From: Desmodus rotundus
Taxonomy: Eukaryota > Chordata > Mammalia > Chiroptera > Phyllostomidae
DNA: 64,000 nucleotides
Direction: 5' to 3'
Assembly (NCBI RefSeq): GCF_022682495.2
Contig: NC_071393.1
Span: 119,676,239-119,740,238, forward strand
This document shows, piece after piece, positions 23,145 through 35,248 of this stretch. The number at the start of each line of letters is the position of its first letter. Positions within the stretch are counted from its first letter, which is position 1. The translations under genes and the position numbers were made by a program. The notes below the pieces were generated by a model. It was not told the DNA's origin. It saw only the letters and a program-made list of their open reading frames with translations, and searched no databases.

Positions 23145-23295
23145 TCATGAACTCAGGCAGAGCTGGGCTTGAATCCTGCCTCTGCTGCTGTTAAATAACT
23201 GAGTGACTTTCCGTAACCTTTCCGTTTCACTGTGATTTCATAAATCGGAAGGAAATAGAATATCTGTTTCACAGCATGGCTGTAGGAATTAAACT
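23145..23295 (+). repeat. MIR SINE
   Basis: GGGCTTGAATCCTGCCTCTG, ACTGAGTGACTTTCCGTAAC and GTAGGAATTAAACTC follow the MIR in forward order. Confidence 0.75.
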
Positions 23296-23935
23296 CATTC
23301 ATTCTTTCACTCAGGAAACATTATTGAGCATGTGAATATTCCCAGATCATGTTCTACACACAGAGTCTATGTAGTGTTGAGAAAGACAACCTCACTGTGT
23401 ATTTTCTGGAGGGAGAAAGGCAATAAGTAATTTAAAAAGGAGAAGAGGATGTCAGTTTCTGATAGTAGCTGGGATAAAACAGAATGAAGCAGAAGGATAT
23501 GATTGCGAGATACCTCAGGTTGTGTGAATAGGAAAAGTTCAAGATCCAAATGATTAAAAAAAAAAAAAGTGGCTCTGCAAAGGCTGGCATAGCACGTCTA
23601 AGTCAGGGGAATGGCTGAAGAAAATGCCTTGTAGCAGAAATGAGCTCGGCTTTTTTGAGAACCAGAAACGCTCTGAGAGCCTGGATGGAGCCGGCAATGG
23701 GGTGAGTGAAGTGAGCAAGACTAGACAGGTAGGCAGGGCCTGTTTATGTAGGCCAGGGAAGCAGTTTGGATTCCTTGTAAGTCTGATGGTGCCCATTTAC
23801 AGAATTTTAAGCAAGAGTAAACTATCTTATTTTATTTATGGAGAGTCAAGACGGAGGGGGGAAGCCAGTTAGGGGACTACTTTAATAGTCTCAGTGAGAT
23901 ATGTTGGTGCCTTGATGTAGGGTGGTGCTGGCAGA
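23296..23935 (-). repeat. L2 LINE remnant
   Basis: In reverse L2 order: CAGGAAACATTATTGAGCA (3' end), AGGCAGGGCCTGTTTATGTAGG, AAGCAGTTTGGATTCC and TTTTAAGCAAGAGTAAACTA. It is non-coding and diverged. An A-run at about 23554-23565 interrupts it. Confidence 0.65.
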
Positions 23936-24940
23936 AATGAAAAAAAGAACATTCAGTTTTGCTGTGAACCTAAAAACTGCTCTAAAATGGAAACTCTGTT
24001 TTAAAAATGTACGCACATGTAAATAAAACACTTAGCTTACAATGTGGCACTCAGTAAATGCTAGCTGTTGTCCTTATGTTATGTTATCATAAGTATTAGT
24101 AAAACCTCGAGGCAAGATCTTGTTCTGTCTGTCATTAGCATTGCTTTTGTGGAACAATTTGATAAGAAAAGCTGGGGGGGGTGGGTTCCAAACTGTGCTT
24201 CTTTTCTTTAAAGGCTTTCCCCCAAGTGCACTGTGATACTGGGGGCCTGGTTACCTTAAAGTCTCTATAGGGGGAGGCTACTTAATTTAATGGTGGGGGT
24301 CTACTCAGGGTAAATGCAAAGAGTGAAAACTCTTCATGGGTGCTCAGTTCTAGTTGCAGATCGGATGGTCAAGTGATTCTATTTTGGCATCCCAACACAG
24401 CTTTGTCATTGAATGTGTGGTTATGTGATTGTGTTACATTATGTGCTACTTCAACCCAAATTAATTTCATGATTCTCTATAGACAGTTGTTTTCCCATCA
24501 AAACAGGGACAGGCGTGCAAAACCAGAATGCGCACTATCTTTTGGTATGTTTAATTTGAGCACCACGGGTTTTAAGACCAGTGCAAATCCTCACTTTCTT
24601 GCTTCATCAGAATACTTGTAAGAAGCTATTTTATAGGTTGTATATATATATATATATATATGGAAAGACTAGTTCGTAATTAAAGCAATGAATTTGTGTT
24701 GAAATGTAGGTTACAATTCTCAAAGTAAATCAGTGTATCTGTAGCTTTCTATCGGAAAACTGCTTGCCGTCTTTGTTTCTGAGTTTCAGGCCTGTAAACT
24801 GATATTAAAATGTGCTTTCCAGTTGAAAGGATGCTCCCTACATCAGTTAAATCATCCCTCTGCATCTGGAGGATTGCAAAAAGAGAGGCTTTCGAGGTAA
24901 AGATGATAATGGTTTTGTCTATAATGGTTTCCCCCTTAAA
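23936..24940. other. Unclassified stretch with small simple repeats
   Basis: A short MIR-like piece lies at about 24015-24080 (CAATGTGGCACTCAGTAAATGC). A (TA)n run lies at 24641-24661. Nothing else was recognised. Confidence 0.5.
24641..24661. repeat. (TA)n microsatellite
   Basis: About ten uninterrupted TA units. Confidence 0.9.
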
Positions 24941-25765
24941 TAGACTTGATTTTTTTTTAAAGCAGTTCTAGGTTCACAGCAAAATTGAACAGAAAATACA
25001 GAGTTCCCATATATGTACGCCCATTCGCACGCACACACACACACACAGCCTACCCCCCGTCCCCCCGTCAACCTGCCCCACCAGAGTGGTACAGTTTTAG
25101 AATTGGCGAACCTCTATTGATACATCATTATCACCCAAGGTCCATAGTTTACATTACTCTCAGTGCCAGCATCCTCTGGGTTTTGACAAATGTATAATGA
25201 CATGTATCCACCACTACAGTATCGTACAGAGTAGTTTCACTGCTCTTAAAATCCTCTGTGATCCTCCCATTTATCCTGTACCCTTTGCCCTGGCAACCTC
25301 TGGTCTCTTTCCTGTCTCTATAGTTTCCCCATTTCCAGAATGCCATAATTGCCCTCTTACAGTACATAGCCTTTCCAGATTGGCCTATTTCACTTAGTCA
25401 CATGCACTTTAAGGTTTCCCCATGTCTCTTCACGGTTTTACAGTTCATCTGTTTTTGGTACCGAATAATATTCCATTTTCTGGGTATAATACTGTATATA
25501 TCATCTCCATTTGCCTACTGAAGAACATCATGGTTGCTTCCAAGCTTTGGCAGTTATTAATAAGGCCACTCTAAACATCTGAGTGCCGGACATACATTTT
25601 CAGCTCATTTGGGTGAATGTCAAGGAATGCAGTTGTTAGGTTGTGTAGTAAGAGTTCATTTAGTTCTGTACAAAACTGCCAAACTGTCTCCCCAAATGGC
25701 TATATTATTATTGCATGCTCACTGGGAAGGAATGAGAGTTCCTGTTGCTCCACACGTGTGAGATA
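24941..25765 (-). repeat. Old L1M 3' end
   Basis: Sense orientation is minus: the 3' end is the T-rich start (TAGACTTGATTTTTTTTTAA), preceded in sense by CTGTGAACCTAGAACTGC, a familiar L1M 3' terminus. Further in, GTATAATGACATGTATCCACC, TTCACTTAGTCACATGCAC and ACTGCCAAACTGTCTCCCC belong to the same L1M 3' region. A short (CA)n at about 25029-25048 lies within it. Confidence 0.85.
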
Positions 25766-26835
25766 GAAAACTGACCTGTACTGATTTCCCCTTTTACAAT
25801 AATTCCAGTGAAATAAAATGAAAGGGGTCAAGAAGTCTTAGGGAATTCACTAACAATGAGAGGCAGGAGACTTGCATCCCAATTCTCTACCTAAAGGGAG
25901 AGTGAGGCATAAACCAAATATGTAAAGAGTTTATTTGAATTATACATTGGAGCAAGGGACATTGTTCATCGCTTTGTTGAATCTATATTATGGTTTTTAT
26001 TTTCTCTTCATATGAAGTTTTCAGGGATCGAGGTTAGATTGTTGAAGGAACGTTCCTGCTGTTTGTTTTACTCTTGTCTTTTCTTTTAGAAATGTACCAC
26101 TGTTTCCATCTGGAAATTCTTTTGATGATTTAAAAAAGAATGCCATTATGTATCTCTATGGGCAATTAAATGCTTGTTACTAGGAGTAGGACTAGGAATG
26201 TCATGTTACTGAACCACATTTCTTACATGTAAAACAAAAGAAGGGTGTTACCCAAACGCAGGTGAAGCCTTGGGGACACTCTGCCTCTGGCAGCAGTTGA
26301 GATCATGGGGATGAATATAGAAGCGTCCTCTGTCTCTTTCAAGAATTATATTCATGTTTTGCACCGTGTTTAGTACTTTGCTCTGGTAAGTCACAGATTA
26401 TCAATGTTACGACGCATGAGGATAACAAATCAAGACACTATTTTAGGACACAAAAGAAATTTCCTCTCAGAGCCATTGTAAACATACACAAATTTGAATT
26501 TGTCATGACTGGTAATGTCTTTTTAGACAAAATGTTTTTCATTACAAATTTCATCATGTGACGTTAGTTTGCTCAGACATGTTTTCCATGTGGCAGAGGA
26601 GGAAGAATGGTCTTACCTTCTCTTGGTCCGGAGTTTCTACTTTATTCTGGAGGGGGAGGAGAAGCGGGAAGGATTCATCAGCACTAGGGTGGCGTGGACA
26701 GGACACAGGACACTCAGAGATTCTGTGGATCATCACCAAGCCCCTTTGAACACCTATGAACACTTTTTAAAAACAGTTGTAGACTTAGGGGTGATATTGA
26801 GTTTTTCCTGTAAATAATTGTAAAAAGGATACCCA
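25766..26835. other. Unclassified non-coding stretch
   Basis: Nothing recognised. Three overlapping 60-80 codon frames at 26554-26817 show no motif. Confidence 0.45.
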
Positions 26836-26839
26836 GAGA

Positions 26840-27040
26840 CTGGGACTAGAAGTCAAGACACCTAGTCCTTAGCTTGACTTGATTCTTAACTAACTAAGTG
26901 ATTTTAGACAATGTATTCTTTTTCACATGTTTCAGTTTATCTCACTATAAAATAGAGATAATGAGGTTTGCATTGCCATTGCCAATATGAGGCACAGATG
27001 AGATAAGTGTGAATCACTTGGAGGTATATCAAGTTATTTA
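26840..27040 (+). repeat. MIR SINE, diverged
   Basis: AACTAAGTGATTTTAGACAATG, TTTCAGTTTATCTCACTATAAAATAG and ATGAGATAAGTGTGAATCAC keep the MIR order. Confidence 0.6.
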
Positions 27041-27218
27041 TAAGTTCAATAAGGAATTATAATACAACAAATAATTATTGGTGTAATTTAGTTTCTCACA
27101 CATATGCTGACTGTTTGACAGGTAGGGCAGCATGGAATGGCCAAGATGAGAGTCAATGCAGGAAATCACTCACCTGCACTTAAGGAGATGCCAACATCTA
27201 GGACCTACCCAGAGTTAG

Positions 27219-27690
27219 GCGTTATACTGGGCTAAATAGTGTCCCCTCAAAATTCATGTCCTTTCCAGGAGCTCAGAATATGGCTTTGTTTTAGAAATAG
27301 GGCTGTTACAGATATAACTAGTTAAGGTCATATTGGAGTAGGGTGAGCTCTTGGTCCACTATGGTTGGCATTCTTAATAGTAAGAGGAGATGAGGCCCAG
27401 AAACACACACACACACACACACACACAAGAGAACATTGTGTGATGGTGGGCCCACAGAGGGAAGATAGTCATGAGACTATGAAGCAATCAGAGACTGGGA
27501 AGATGCAGGGGCAAGCCAAGGAACACCAAGGATTGCTGATAAACACAGAAGCTGGGAGGGGGAGCGTAGCCCTGCTGACATCTTGATTTCAGACTGCTAG
27601 CCTCCAGAACTGTGAGAGAATTCACATCTCTATGTTAAAATGCCAGTTTGTGGTACTTGGTTACATTGCCCCCAGCAAACTAATACAGGA
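27219..27690 (+). mobile_element. MLT1-type LTR (ERVL-MaLR)
   Basis: A solo LTR of the mammalian MaLR group in forward orientation. It starts near GGGCTAAATAGTGTCCCC. It has CCCTGCTGACATCTTGATTTC and AGCCTCCAGAACTGTGAGAG, and ends CAGCAAACTAATACAGG. An (AC)n microsatellite at about 27402-27427 sits in its middle. There is no internal viral sequence. Confidence 0.85.
27402..27427. repeat. (AC)n microsatellite
   Basis: About 13 AC units inside the LTR. Confidence 0.95.
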
Positions 27691-28195
27691 GTAAGTCAGG
27701 GGGTCTGCTGAGCCCAGCCGGCCACTGAGGGACTTCCACAGAGGCCACCAAAATGGAGTGGTCATAATTACATCTTGGAAGCCAGATATGGAGTCCAGGA
27801 TCCAAGAGACAGGGAAACTAATGAGGAATAGTCATTAAAAGAGTTCTTGGCAATCACATGTTCCAGATGTCACTGTTTCTGCCAATTTTTATGTGCTCAC
27901 TGCCCAAATCACTTTAATGGTCTGAGATGGGTTGGCAGCTTCTGGTTTGAGTACACCCTTAAGCATGAAGTAAAGTATAACCAAACACCCAGGTATTATT
28001 CTTCATATTGAAAAAAGGATGCAACTCTCCCTGATCACTTAATTTCCTTCCTTGTTCATAGATAACCTTGTGTACAATTAGTCCAGCACCATTCCAGCTT
28101 TTTCTTCCTATTTCTTTTTTTCCTTTTTTTTTTTTTTGGATATAATCTTGAAAGGTGAGTACTCCCAGGAATTATCCTAGAAATGGTTAGGGTAT
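27691..28195. other. Unclassified non-coding stretch
   Basis: Nothing recognised except a T-run at about 28126-28138. Confidence 0.45.
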
Positions 28196-28196
28196 G

Positions 28197-28740
28197 TTTT
28201 AGTTTCCTATTGCTGCTATAACAAATCACTACAACTTTCATGATTTAAAACAACACAAAGTTTTGTCTTACAGTTTTCCAGGTGAGAAGTCTAGGATGGG
28301 TTGCACTGTGCCAACATGCTGTGTTCCTTTCTGGAGGCTCTAGGGGCAAATTTGTTCCCTGCCGACTTGGGTTGTTGACAGAATTCAGTTTCTCGAAGTT
28401 GTAGGCCAGAGGCTCCTGGTTTTTGCTGGTTGTGAACTGGGGCCATTGTCAGCTGCTGGAGGCTACTTTGGCTCTTCAAAGCCAGCAACAGCTGGTCAAA
28501 TGCTTCTCCCCTCAAATCTTTCTGACCCACTCTGCCTGTCCATTTTTAAAGACTCATGTGATGATTAGATTGAGCCCATCAGATAATCCATGATAATCTC
28601 CCTTTCTTCAGGTCAGCTGATCAGCAACTTCAATCCACCCGCTACCTTAATTCCCTTTTGTCACGTAACCTAGCACCTTCACAGGTTCTGGGGATTAGGG
28701 CATGGACATCTTTGGGGCACCATTATTCTGACTACCACAG
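28197..28740 (-). mobile_element. MaLR-type LTR
   Basis: In reverse orientation it begins AGTTTCCTATTGCTGCTATAAC, with CAGTTTTCCAGGTGAGAAG, then AGATAATCCATGATAATCTCC, CTTTTGTCACGTAACCTAGC and GGCACCATTATTCTGACTACC at the end. This is a common mammalian MaLR LTR layout. No internal viral genes. Confidence 0.7.
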
Positions 28741-28958
28741 TTATCTGCAGCAGACCAGCATGACGTTCCAACAGGACTGACTGGAAGGAGACACTCTAGA
28801 CCATGAGGAGGAAACAGAGCTTCATCAAAGTACAGCAAATGTTAATAATACGCAAACAGAGAAAGCCAAGCTGCATAGGACATGTGTGGTGTTTAAAAAA
28901 AGATCTATCCTTTTATCAACTTACTGACTTAAAGATTAAATCTACTTAATGGAAAATA

Positions 28959-29526
28959 TTGGGTGGGCCAAAAAGTCCATTTAGTTTTTTCCATAACATA
29001 AAAGACACATTTTTTATTTTCACCAATAACTTTATTGATTTGGATATTTTGAGTATATTGGCTCTCTCCCATTTGGTATAACATTGATTGTTCTTAGTGT
29101 CTTGATTTGACTGCTATCAACTTCAACTGGTCTACCTGACTGTGGAGCATCGTCCAGAGGAAGGAGCATCACGTGGAAATCTCCAGCATGAAACTTCGCA
29201 AACCACTTTTGACACATTCAGTCAGTCACAGCACCTTCTCCATACACTGCACAAATCTTTTATTTTTTTTCCGTTTCAGTTGCATTTTTACCTTCCTTGA
29301 AATAATAAAGCATAATATACCGAAAATATTGCTTATTTCCTCCATCTTCAATATTAAAATGCCTACACAAAAATTCACCAATTTTGATGTTTTTTTAAAT
29401 GCACGCTGATATGACAGCTGTCACAATACAATCTAACAAAACTGTTTTGAATGAAGTTAAAGGTAACTAAGCAGTACTAGAGCCATCTTACGGAAAAAAA
29501 CAAACGAACTTTTGGGCCGACCCAGT
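28959..29526 (-). mobile_element. Mariner element 1, internally deleted
   Basis: Bounded by imperfect terminal inverted repeats. The left end reads TTGGGTGGGCCAAAAAGTCC. The right end, reverse-complemented, reads TGGGTCGGCCCAAAAGTTCG. Length is about 570 bases, against about 1.3 kb for an intact mariner. It keeps the N-terminal part of the transposase and the 3' end and has lost the catalytic middle. A TA is visible just outside the left end, but the right flank has mutated. Confidence 0.88.
29032..29410 (-). pseudogene. Mariner transposase N-terminal remnant
   Basis: In the minus direction the frame holds the helix-turn-helix region of a mariner transposase: LCRHFNIEDG-like sequence near 29350, YYFKEGKNATETEKK, then CQKWFAKFHAGDF and SGRPVEVDSSQIKTL (within 29032-29217). 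These match the DNA-binding half of mariner transposases, which binds the terminal repeats. The frame is cut by stops between these blocks and carries an extra short insertion (VMLLP) before the SGRP motif. The DD(34)D nuclease domain is absent, so no active enzyme can be made. Confidence 0.8.
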
Positions 29527-30065
29527 GTTTGACGTTTAAGACTATCAGACATCTCTCCGGTAACACTGGTTTTTCATCAGGCAAGAAATTACTTTATAGG
29601 CAGTCTGCGGAGGAAATACGTAGAACTGTCAGTATGCCACGTTCACAGCTCTTTTTGGCCTTAACTTTGAGTGCATGAAGTAAGTGTATGCTCCTTTTGT
29701 TTCTCACCTTTCTGACTAGTTCTCCAAACTCAATTTATCACAATAAAGGGAAACTTAAAAAAACCAAAAAACCCTTATAATTAATTCCATCTAATTACCA
29801 TTCAAATGATTCTATCCCATCAATTTGTTACATCATTTGTATGTCAACTATTTCTCTGTTCCTTTTAATTATGCTAAGAAGCATGTTCCTGAGAAAGCTT
29901 GACTCCTATTTAAGTATCAGCTCTGCTCAGTGAATTTACTACGAAATGTGGCCACATACTCATGTCTAGTTTTCCAACACGGATTTCTGGCACGTTTTGG
30001 CATTCCTTCTCTTCTCACATCCATATAAAGTTCAACAATGCAAAAATACATCTAAGCACTTCTTT
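29527..30065. other. Unclassified non-coding stretch
   Basis: Nothing recognised. Confidence 0.45.
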
Positions 30066-30067
30066 GA

Positions 30068-30185
30068 AGAGAGTTTACTGATTCATATACTCATTATTAT
30101 TGAAATGTGTTATGTACTAAGTATTGTTCTAGGCACTGGAAATACGTCTGTGATTCAGATGTTCAGTGCCCCTGTTGGGGGCACT
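30068..30185 (-). repeat. L2 3'-end fragment
   Basis: TGTGTTATGTACTAAGTATTG, then CTAGGCACTGGAAATACGTC, matches the reverse of the L2 3' end. Confidence 0.5.
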
Positions 30186-30975
30186 GCCTTAGTACAAACT
30201 CGTTTTTGTTAAGTCTCCTCTTCTCCCAGTACCTTCATGTTAACCCTTACCTACTTAGATGTTTGTCTCCTTATCTTGGCATTTTACCTTTTTTTAACCC
30301 TTTTCATTATTCAAATTCCATATCCAGAGTCTCATTTTCCCATGGCTGGGCTTTTAAATAACCCTACTTGGAAAGAGTCCAACTAAGAAAATGCCATCAA
30401 AGGTTTAATTGTGATAGCTGTGTATGCACTTGCTGTTTGTTAAGGGGTAGAATTTGTAGCCATCCCACTCAGGCAACTAAAGACAACATGTATGTTGTTA
30501 GGGCCCCTCATGGTGCCCCTTTGATTTCTTCTTTGTCGGCCTTTTCCTTAATCTCCCTAATGGTAAGACCAGCCGTGATCTCAAATATGTCAGTTAGGCA
30601 CATGCCAATGACAGGTTTCCCCAAAGCAGTAGAAAGGCCATTTTTCAAGTAATGATTTAAATAGGTCCAAATAAACAGCATACTCATTTTAAAGGAAGAA
30701 GACACTGCTTATTTCAGAAAGATCCATGGATTTAAGTACCTTTGCTTGCCTGACATTCCAGTTTTCAAATTCATTTGCCTGTTAGGTGAGGATTGCTCCG
30801 TGGTATTGGTATTGGTCAACTCTCAGACCTCATACAGTTCTCAAGAGATAGCAAAAGCCTTCCTTGAAGTTGTAACAGCATACCGTACCCCTTTGGGGCT
30901 CACTTGTGTAAGTCTCACTGACAAAGCTTCCTGTACTTGAATTCTTGGTGGTGGGGAGGCGAGGGATGAATAGTT
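30186..30975. other. Unclassified non-coding stretch
   Basis: Frames at 30368-30652 (plus) and 30508-30705 (minus) overlap each other and show no motif. No repeat recognised. Confidence 0.4.
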
Positions 30976-30986
30976 GAAGACTTTTT

Positions 30987-31013
30987 TTAATCCTTACCTG
31001 AGGTTATGTTTAT

Positions 31014-31053
<40 letters not shown>

Positions 31054-31214
31054 CTGATGTGGGAGAAGAACATCAATCAGTTGCCTCTCATATGCACCCT
31101 GACCAAGGATTGGACCCACATAAACTTAGGTATGTGCCCTGACTGGGGCTTGAACTCCCAACCTTTTGGTGTAAGGCTTGACACTCCAACCAACTGAGCC
31201 ACCCAGCCAGGGAG
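30987..31214 (-). mobile_element. VES-type SINE with (AG)n tract
   Basis: Reverse VES with an expanded AG tract at about 31020-31049 in place of the usual CT-rich region. The B box is in GGGGCTTGAACTCCCAACC and the head ends CACCCAGCCAGGG. A target-site duplication GAAGACTTTTT flanks it (30976-30986 and 31215-31225). Confidence 0.92.
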
Positions 31215-31225
31215 GAAGACTTTTT

Positions 31226-31855
31226 GGTGTATTAAATAATTGGTTGTTTAAAATCTAAAAAAATTAATTTATTAAAAATATCATCTTAAGGAACTCCCGT
31301 CAACTATAAAAATTTGCATTAAACTTAGATGACTAAGCAACAAAATACTTGATGTTTCAATGCCAATGGGGTACTTGACTAAGACAAATGTTCAATGCCT
31401 AACTGCTCCTCACCACCTTCCCCCCATCAGAGGACAGACACTGCATTATGCCAAAGTCTTAGAAGAGGCAGTTCAAAGGTAGAGATTTAAAATAAAGAAG
31501 CATCCAACATAGCTTTGGTCCTTCCTTCATATACATATGGAGGGGGAGATGGAATGTTCATACCTTGAGCTCATTAGCAAAATACATTAGCTCTAGCTGA
31601 CTGATTTGCACCTGGTGCCTGCCTGCGTTCTCCAAAGACAGGAGATTTACAATTAGGTATGAGCCTGGGAAGCTTTGAAAGCTCTCCCTATCAAAAATAA
31701 GATAGACATTTGGAAATGTAAATATACCATATTTCTTTTTGGGTTACAGATTTTCTGAAGTTCACCTTTTAATTCTTTTTATAAGTGAGTTTTCAAACTC
31801 CCGGCACACACTTTATACTCTTTCTGTATATCACTTTTGAGATGAGACTTCCAAA
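31226..31855. other. Unclassified non-coding stretch
   Basis: Nothing recognised. Confidence 0.45.
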
Positions 31856-31859
31856 TGGA

Positions 31860-32020
31860 GTTTTAGTGCTGAAATGGGGCAAATGGATTATCTAGTACAA
31901 CCTCCTTCTTGTAGATTAGCAAACTGAGCTCCTGAGAAATTAAACAAGAGTTAAAATCCCAAATATTTAGCAGCCTGGCCAGGACTAGGACCCGCATTAA
32001 TCTCATTTCTAGCATAGTGC
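31860..32020 (-). repeat. MIR-like fragment, very diverged
   Basis: GGATTATCTAGTACAACCTCC, TTAGCAAACTGAGCTCCTGAG and GGACCCGCATTAA resemble old MIR/L2-type sequence in reverse. The family call is uncertain. Confidence 0.4.
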
Positions 32021-33635
32021 TTGTTTTTTATATTCCCTCTACTAACATTGTAGTTGCTTGAATACACGTCTTAAATATAGACTATTTCTTCCTTTTCATT
32101 AAGAGATCTTCTAAAATAGTATATTCTCTAATCTCCCTTAGGCATATTTCATAAGATTTCTGTGCCTTCAAAATCCCTTTAATTAGGATACAACACTTAA
32201 TTGGTGATGCTTCTCCCAGTTGAAACTTACTGTTTTGATGCTTAGCTTCAACAGTTCCCATTTGTTTGATTTAAAGTGGGGTTGAAGGGGGCGAATGGCC
32301 CAGGGAAACTTCAATACAAACTGGCATCCAACTCTAGTCAGACGCTTATCCAGTCACCACACTCTTGCAGTCTCTGATAATTATCAATAAATGGGGTAGT
32401 AGATGAATAGCCCTGTCACGAGAGAAGAGGAGTGCTGAAGGCACTCCAGGGGTGACTCTTTCAGCTTGTCTCGTTGGCAGAGGAAAGGAGTAAAGACAGA
32501 TCTGTCCTGTTTGTCAGGAGCAGAAAGTATGTTGGAGAAAACTAACTCCTGGGCAGGGGATGTGTCAGGAAGATGGATTACCCAGGAAGTCAGGGCTGCT
32601 CTCCCAGTGGGCAGCAACCCACTTGGATATAATTTGCCAGCTGTCCATCTTGTCCTGGTGCATCTCTGTCTTTTCCCTCCTCTGCACTGCTAGTGGCCAG
32701 CCCGTGCCCTGCAGATCTAATGCAGCCATAGAGCCTTCAGAGTATCTCAAAACCTAGAAGGGGCGGGGGGGGGAACTTGTTTGCAGAGAGTGAATATTCA
32801 GCATGCACACTCTTCCTATCAGCACTCCAGAAGCTCTCAGAAAGACAGGCCCTGTGGGGAAAACTCTTTACATGAGCACCTTAGGAGAGAGTGATCCTGG
32901 TAGGTGAATAAAGGGCTGATTACATACCCAGAGGTGAGCTGTAATGAGGCTTAAAGTAACTAAATTAAGCAATCTGCTGCACTTTGTATCTGGACTTGAG
33001 CCTGAGCATTTCAAACAGGCACCTGGAAAAGGAACAGGCTCTGGGGAACACCACACAATAGACTGGAGTGTATGCCATCTCATTTTTCCCCCCAAAAGGA
33101 ATTCAGAGCAGATTTCCTGGGTAACAATTTTGAAGAGAGAAGCCTGGTGTGAGAAGGGACCGTGGTGTGGGCATTGCCACCTCATATAACCAAACCATAG
33201 ACACATCCCTGCCTACATCTTTAAAGACACAAGGGTTGCTGGCCAAGGATTGTAGCATGGCATCTCAGCTCCACTAACTGAAGATTGGGGGAAATTTGAA
33301 ACAATGGTCATTATATTCCCTACAGGAGTAAGTGAGACATGGATTTGCCTTCCACCTTTGTAAATTAGCCACAAAAAACAAGGGCCACAGGTTGAAACTA
33401 CTAACTTTGGTTATTGCTGTCTGCTTCTGTTTAAATCTTCCATGACAGCAGCTACTGGCCATTTCATTGAAAGTTCATTGGCCTTTGTCACCCATGAGGG
33501 AGAGTTTCTTATTTGGTGAATTATCATCCTAATTAATTCATTGTGTGGAGCTAGCATCTTTGTGATTCTCTCCTCTGCTGCCTGCTTTCACCCTGACAGC
33601 TGCAGGAAGGGTGCTGATGCCAAGAAAGGACTCTT
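32021..33635. other. Unclassified non-coding stretch
   Basis: About 1.6 kb without a recognised repeat. It includes a G-run at 32765-32773 and several overlapping short frames on both strands (for example 32868-33206 minus, 112 codons) that lack motifs. Confidence 0.4.
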
Positions 33636-33639
33636 CTGA

Positions 33640-33815
33640 CCCAGAAGATTGGGTTCCCAGAGGGGCTCTGCCACTTGTTAGTAATGTGTCCTCTTACTAT
33701 TGTTCAACATTTCTGAGCCTCATTTACTCACCTATAAAATGGGGAACAATAGTTTCCCTGCCTTTTATCCTTTCTTTGGCATCTAAGAGATTTTGAGAGT
33801 GTTTGATAAGCTATC
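33640..33815 (+). repeat. MIR SINE
   Basis: GGCTCTGCCACTTGTTAGTAATG, TGAGCCTCATTTACTCACC and TATAAAATGGGGAACAATAG follow the MIR in forward order. Confidence 0.8.
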
Positions 33816-35226
33816 ATGAGCCATTGTAGGGAAAGTTACATTTATTTAGGCCATCTGATTTGTATTTGAAAATCCGAATCATGATTCCTGGCTAATGATA
33901 GCTAAGTCCTTTTGCATTCCTGAGGCACACAAGTAGTTTTTGTTTCAAAGCAAGATGTTCAAAAACAAGACAAAATGGTTTGACTCCCTGGATCATGCCA
34001 TTGGGTTCCCTTGACCGTGACTTTGCTTTCCCTATTTTCATTTCACTTGGTGGGGAGGTAGGGATGAGACAAAATTTTATCCTTAGGCGAAAGAGAGCTC
34101 TTTAAAATGATCTTGGGGATATGAATAGACCAGTTACCATTTATTCCTTTAATCTGATTAATGTTCAAATGTCCAAGGCTGAAATGGTAGTTGTGGTATT
34201 CGTATCTCTTAGGTTTCAGCCAAAGCCGATGCAGGTGCTTGTTAGTGTCATAATGATGGGTGCCAAAGGTGGCTAAGCTGATAATTGAGGAAAACAAAAC
34301 ATCCTCTGTGTCCCCCATTCACCCCCATTTAGTAGTCAACTTTGGTGTATAAGTGCCCACTGTTTCAATAGGATAGTGTGTTGCTCACCTGTCAGCTAGA
34401 TGGAAGATGGCAATGCTAATTTGTTTCTCTGAGCATGTTTTCCTTAGACTAAGATCGAAAGCGGCATGTAGCTCAAGATCTGAGAGTTAAGAGTCTGAGG
34501 CATTCTATGATTAGTCAATATGCCTGACTTCCCTGCTAATTTACCAAAGAGAATAATATCTTCTCGTTTTTTCCAGTTATTAGCAGCAATTTAGCTTGTC
34601 TTCAAAGCATATCTTGAATTGAACAGAAAAACCACATTTAAAGCATAAACTAACAGGTTTTTGTTTTACGTTTAGTGCCCTAAACTTGGAGCATCTAAAA
34701 TTGCCATCCCATTGGAAAGAATGTTAAACCGGTTGTCATAGAGTGGGGATTGGGGGTAGTGATAAGAGGAAATTGAGATTACAGCATCTACATGAAAAAG
34801 AAAAATATATTTCATATTAAAAAATTAGCTACTTCTTTATTGGGCTCAGAGAAGAACATGAACACATAGGAAAGTAATTAGAAGTGGAAGAAACATTAGA
34901 AGTATTTTATATGCTGTGAGGTGACTTCTGAGCCTCAAAAACATAGGTAATTTGGTTCATGTCACATGGCAGGAGAGAACCTACTAGAATCCAGATTTGA
35001 GACTGTGTTCATCTGAAAGGTGAATTTGTCAGCTTTTGTGTCCTATGGAATCTGGAATTACTACCTCTTCCTACATTTTTCCACTCTGTTCATCCCCACA
35101 TTTTTATTCTGGTCTGTCTATTAAAAAATTTGTTAAGATCATTATTAAAGCACACAATGTTGGATGAATGAGTTGATATCTAGGTATCTACTATCTTGAG
35201 ATTGTATTAAAAAGAACCTTACTCTT
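33816..35226. other. Unclassified non-coding stretch
   Basis: Nothing recognised in about 1.4 kb. Confidence 0.45.
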
Positions 35227-35248
35227 AAAAGTTTGAAAACATACAGAG

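Noticed and set aside
29173..29409. 78-codon open frame on the plus strand
   Set aside because: Antisense to the mariner 1 transposase remnant.
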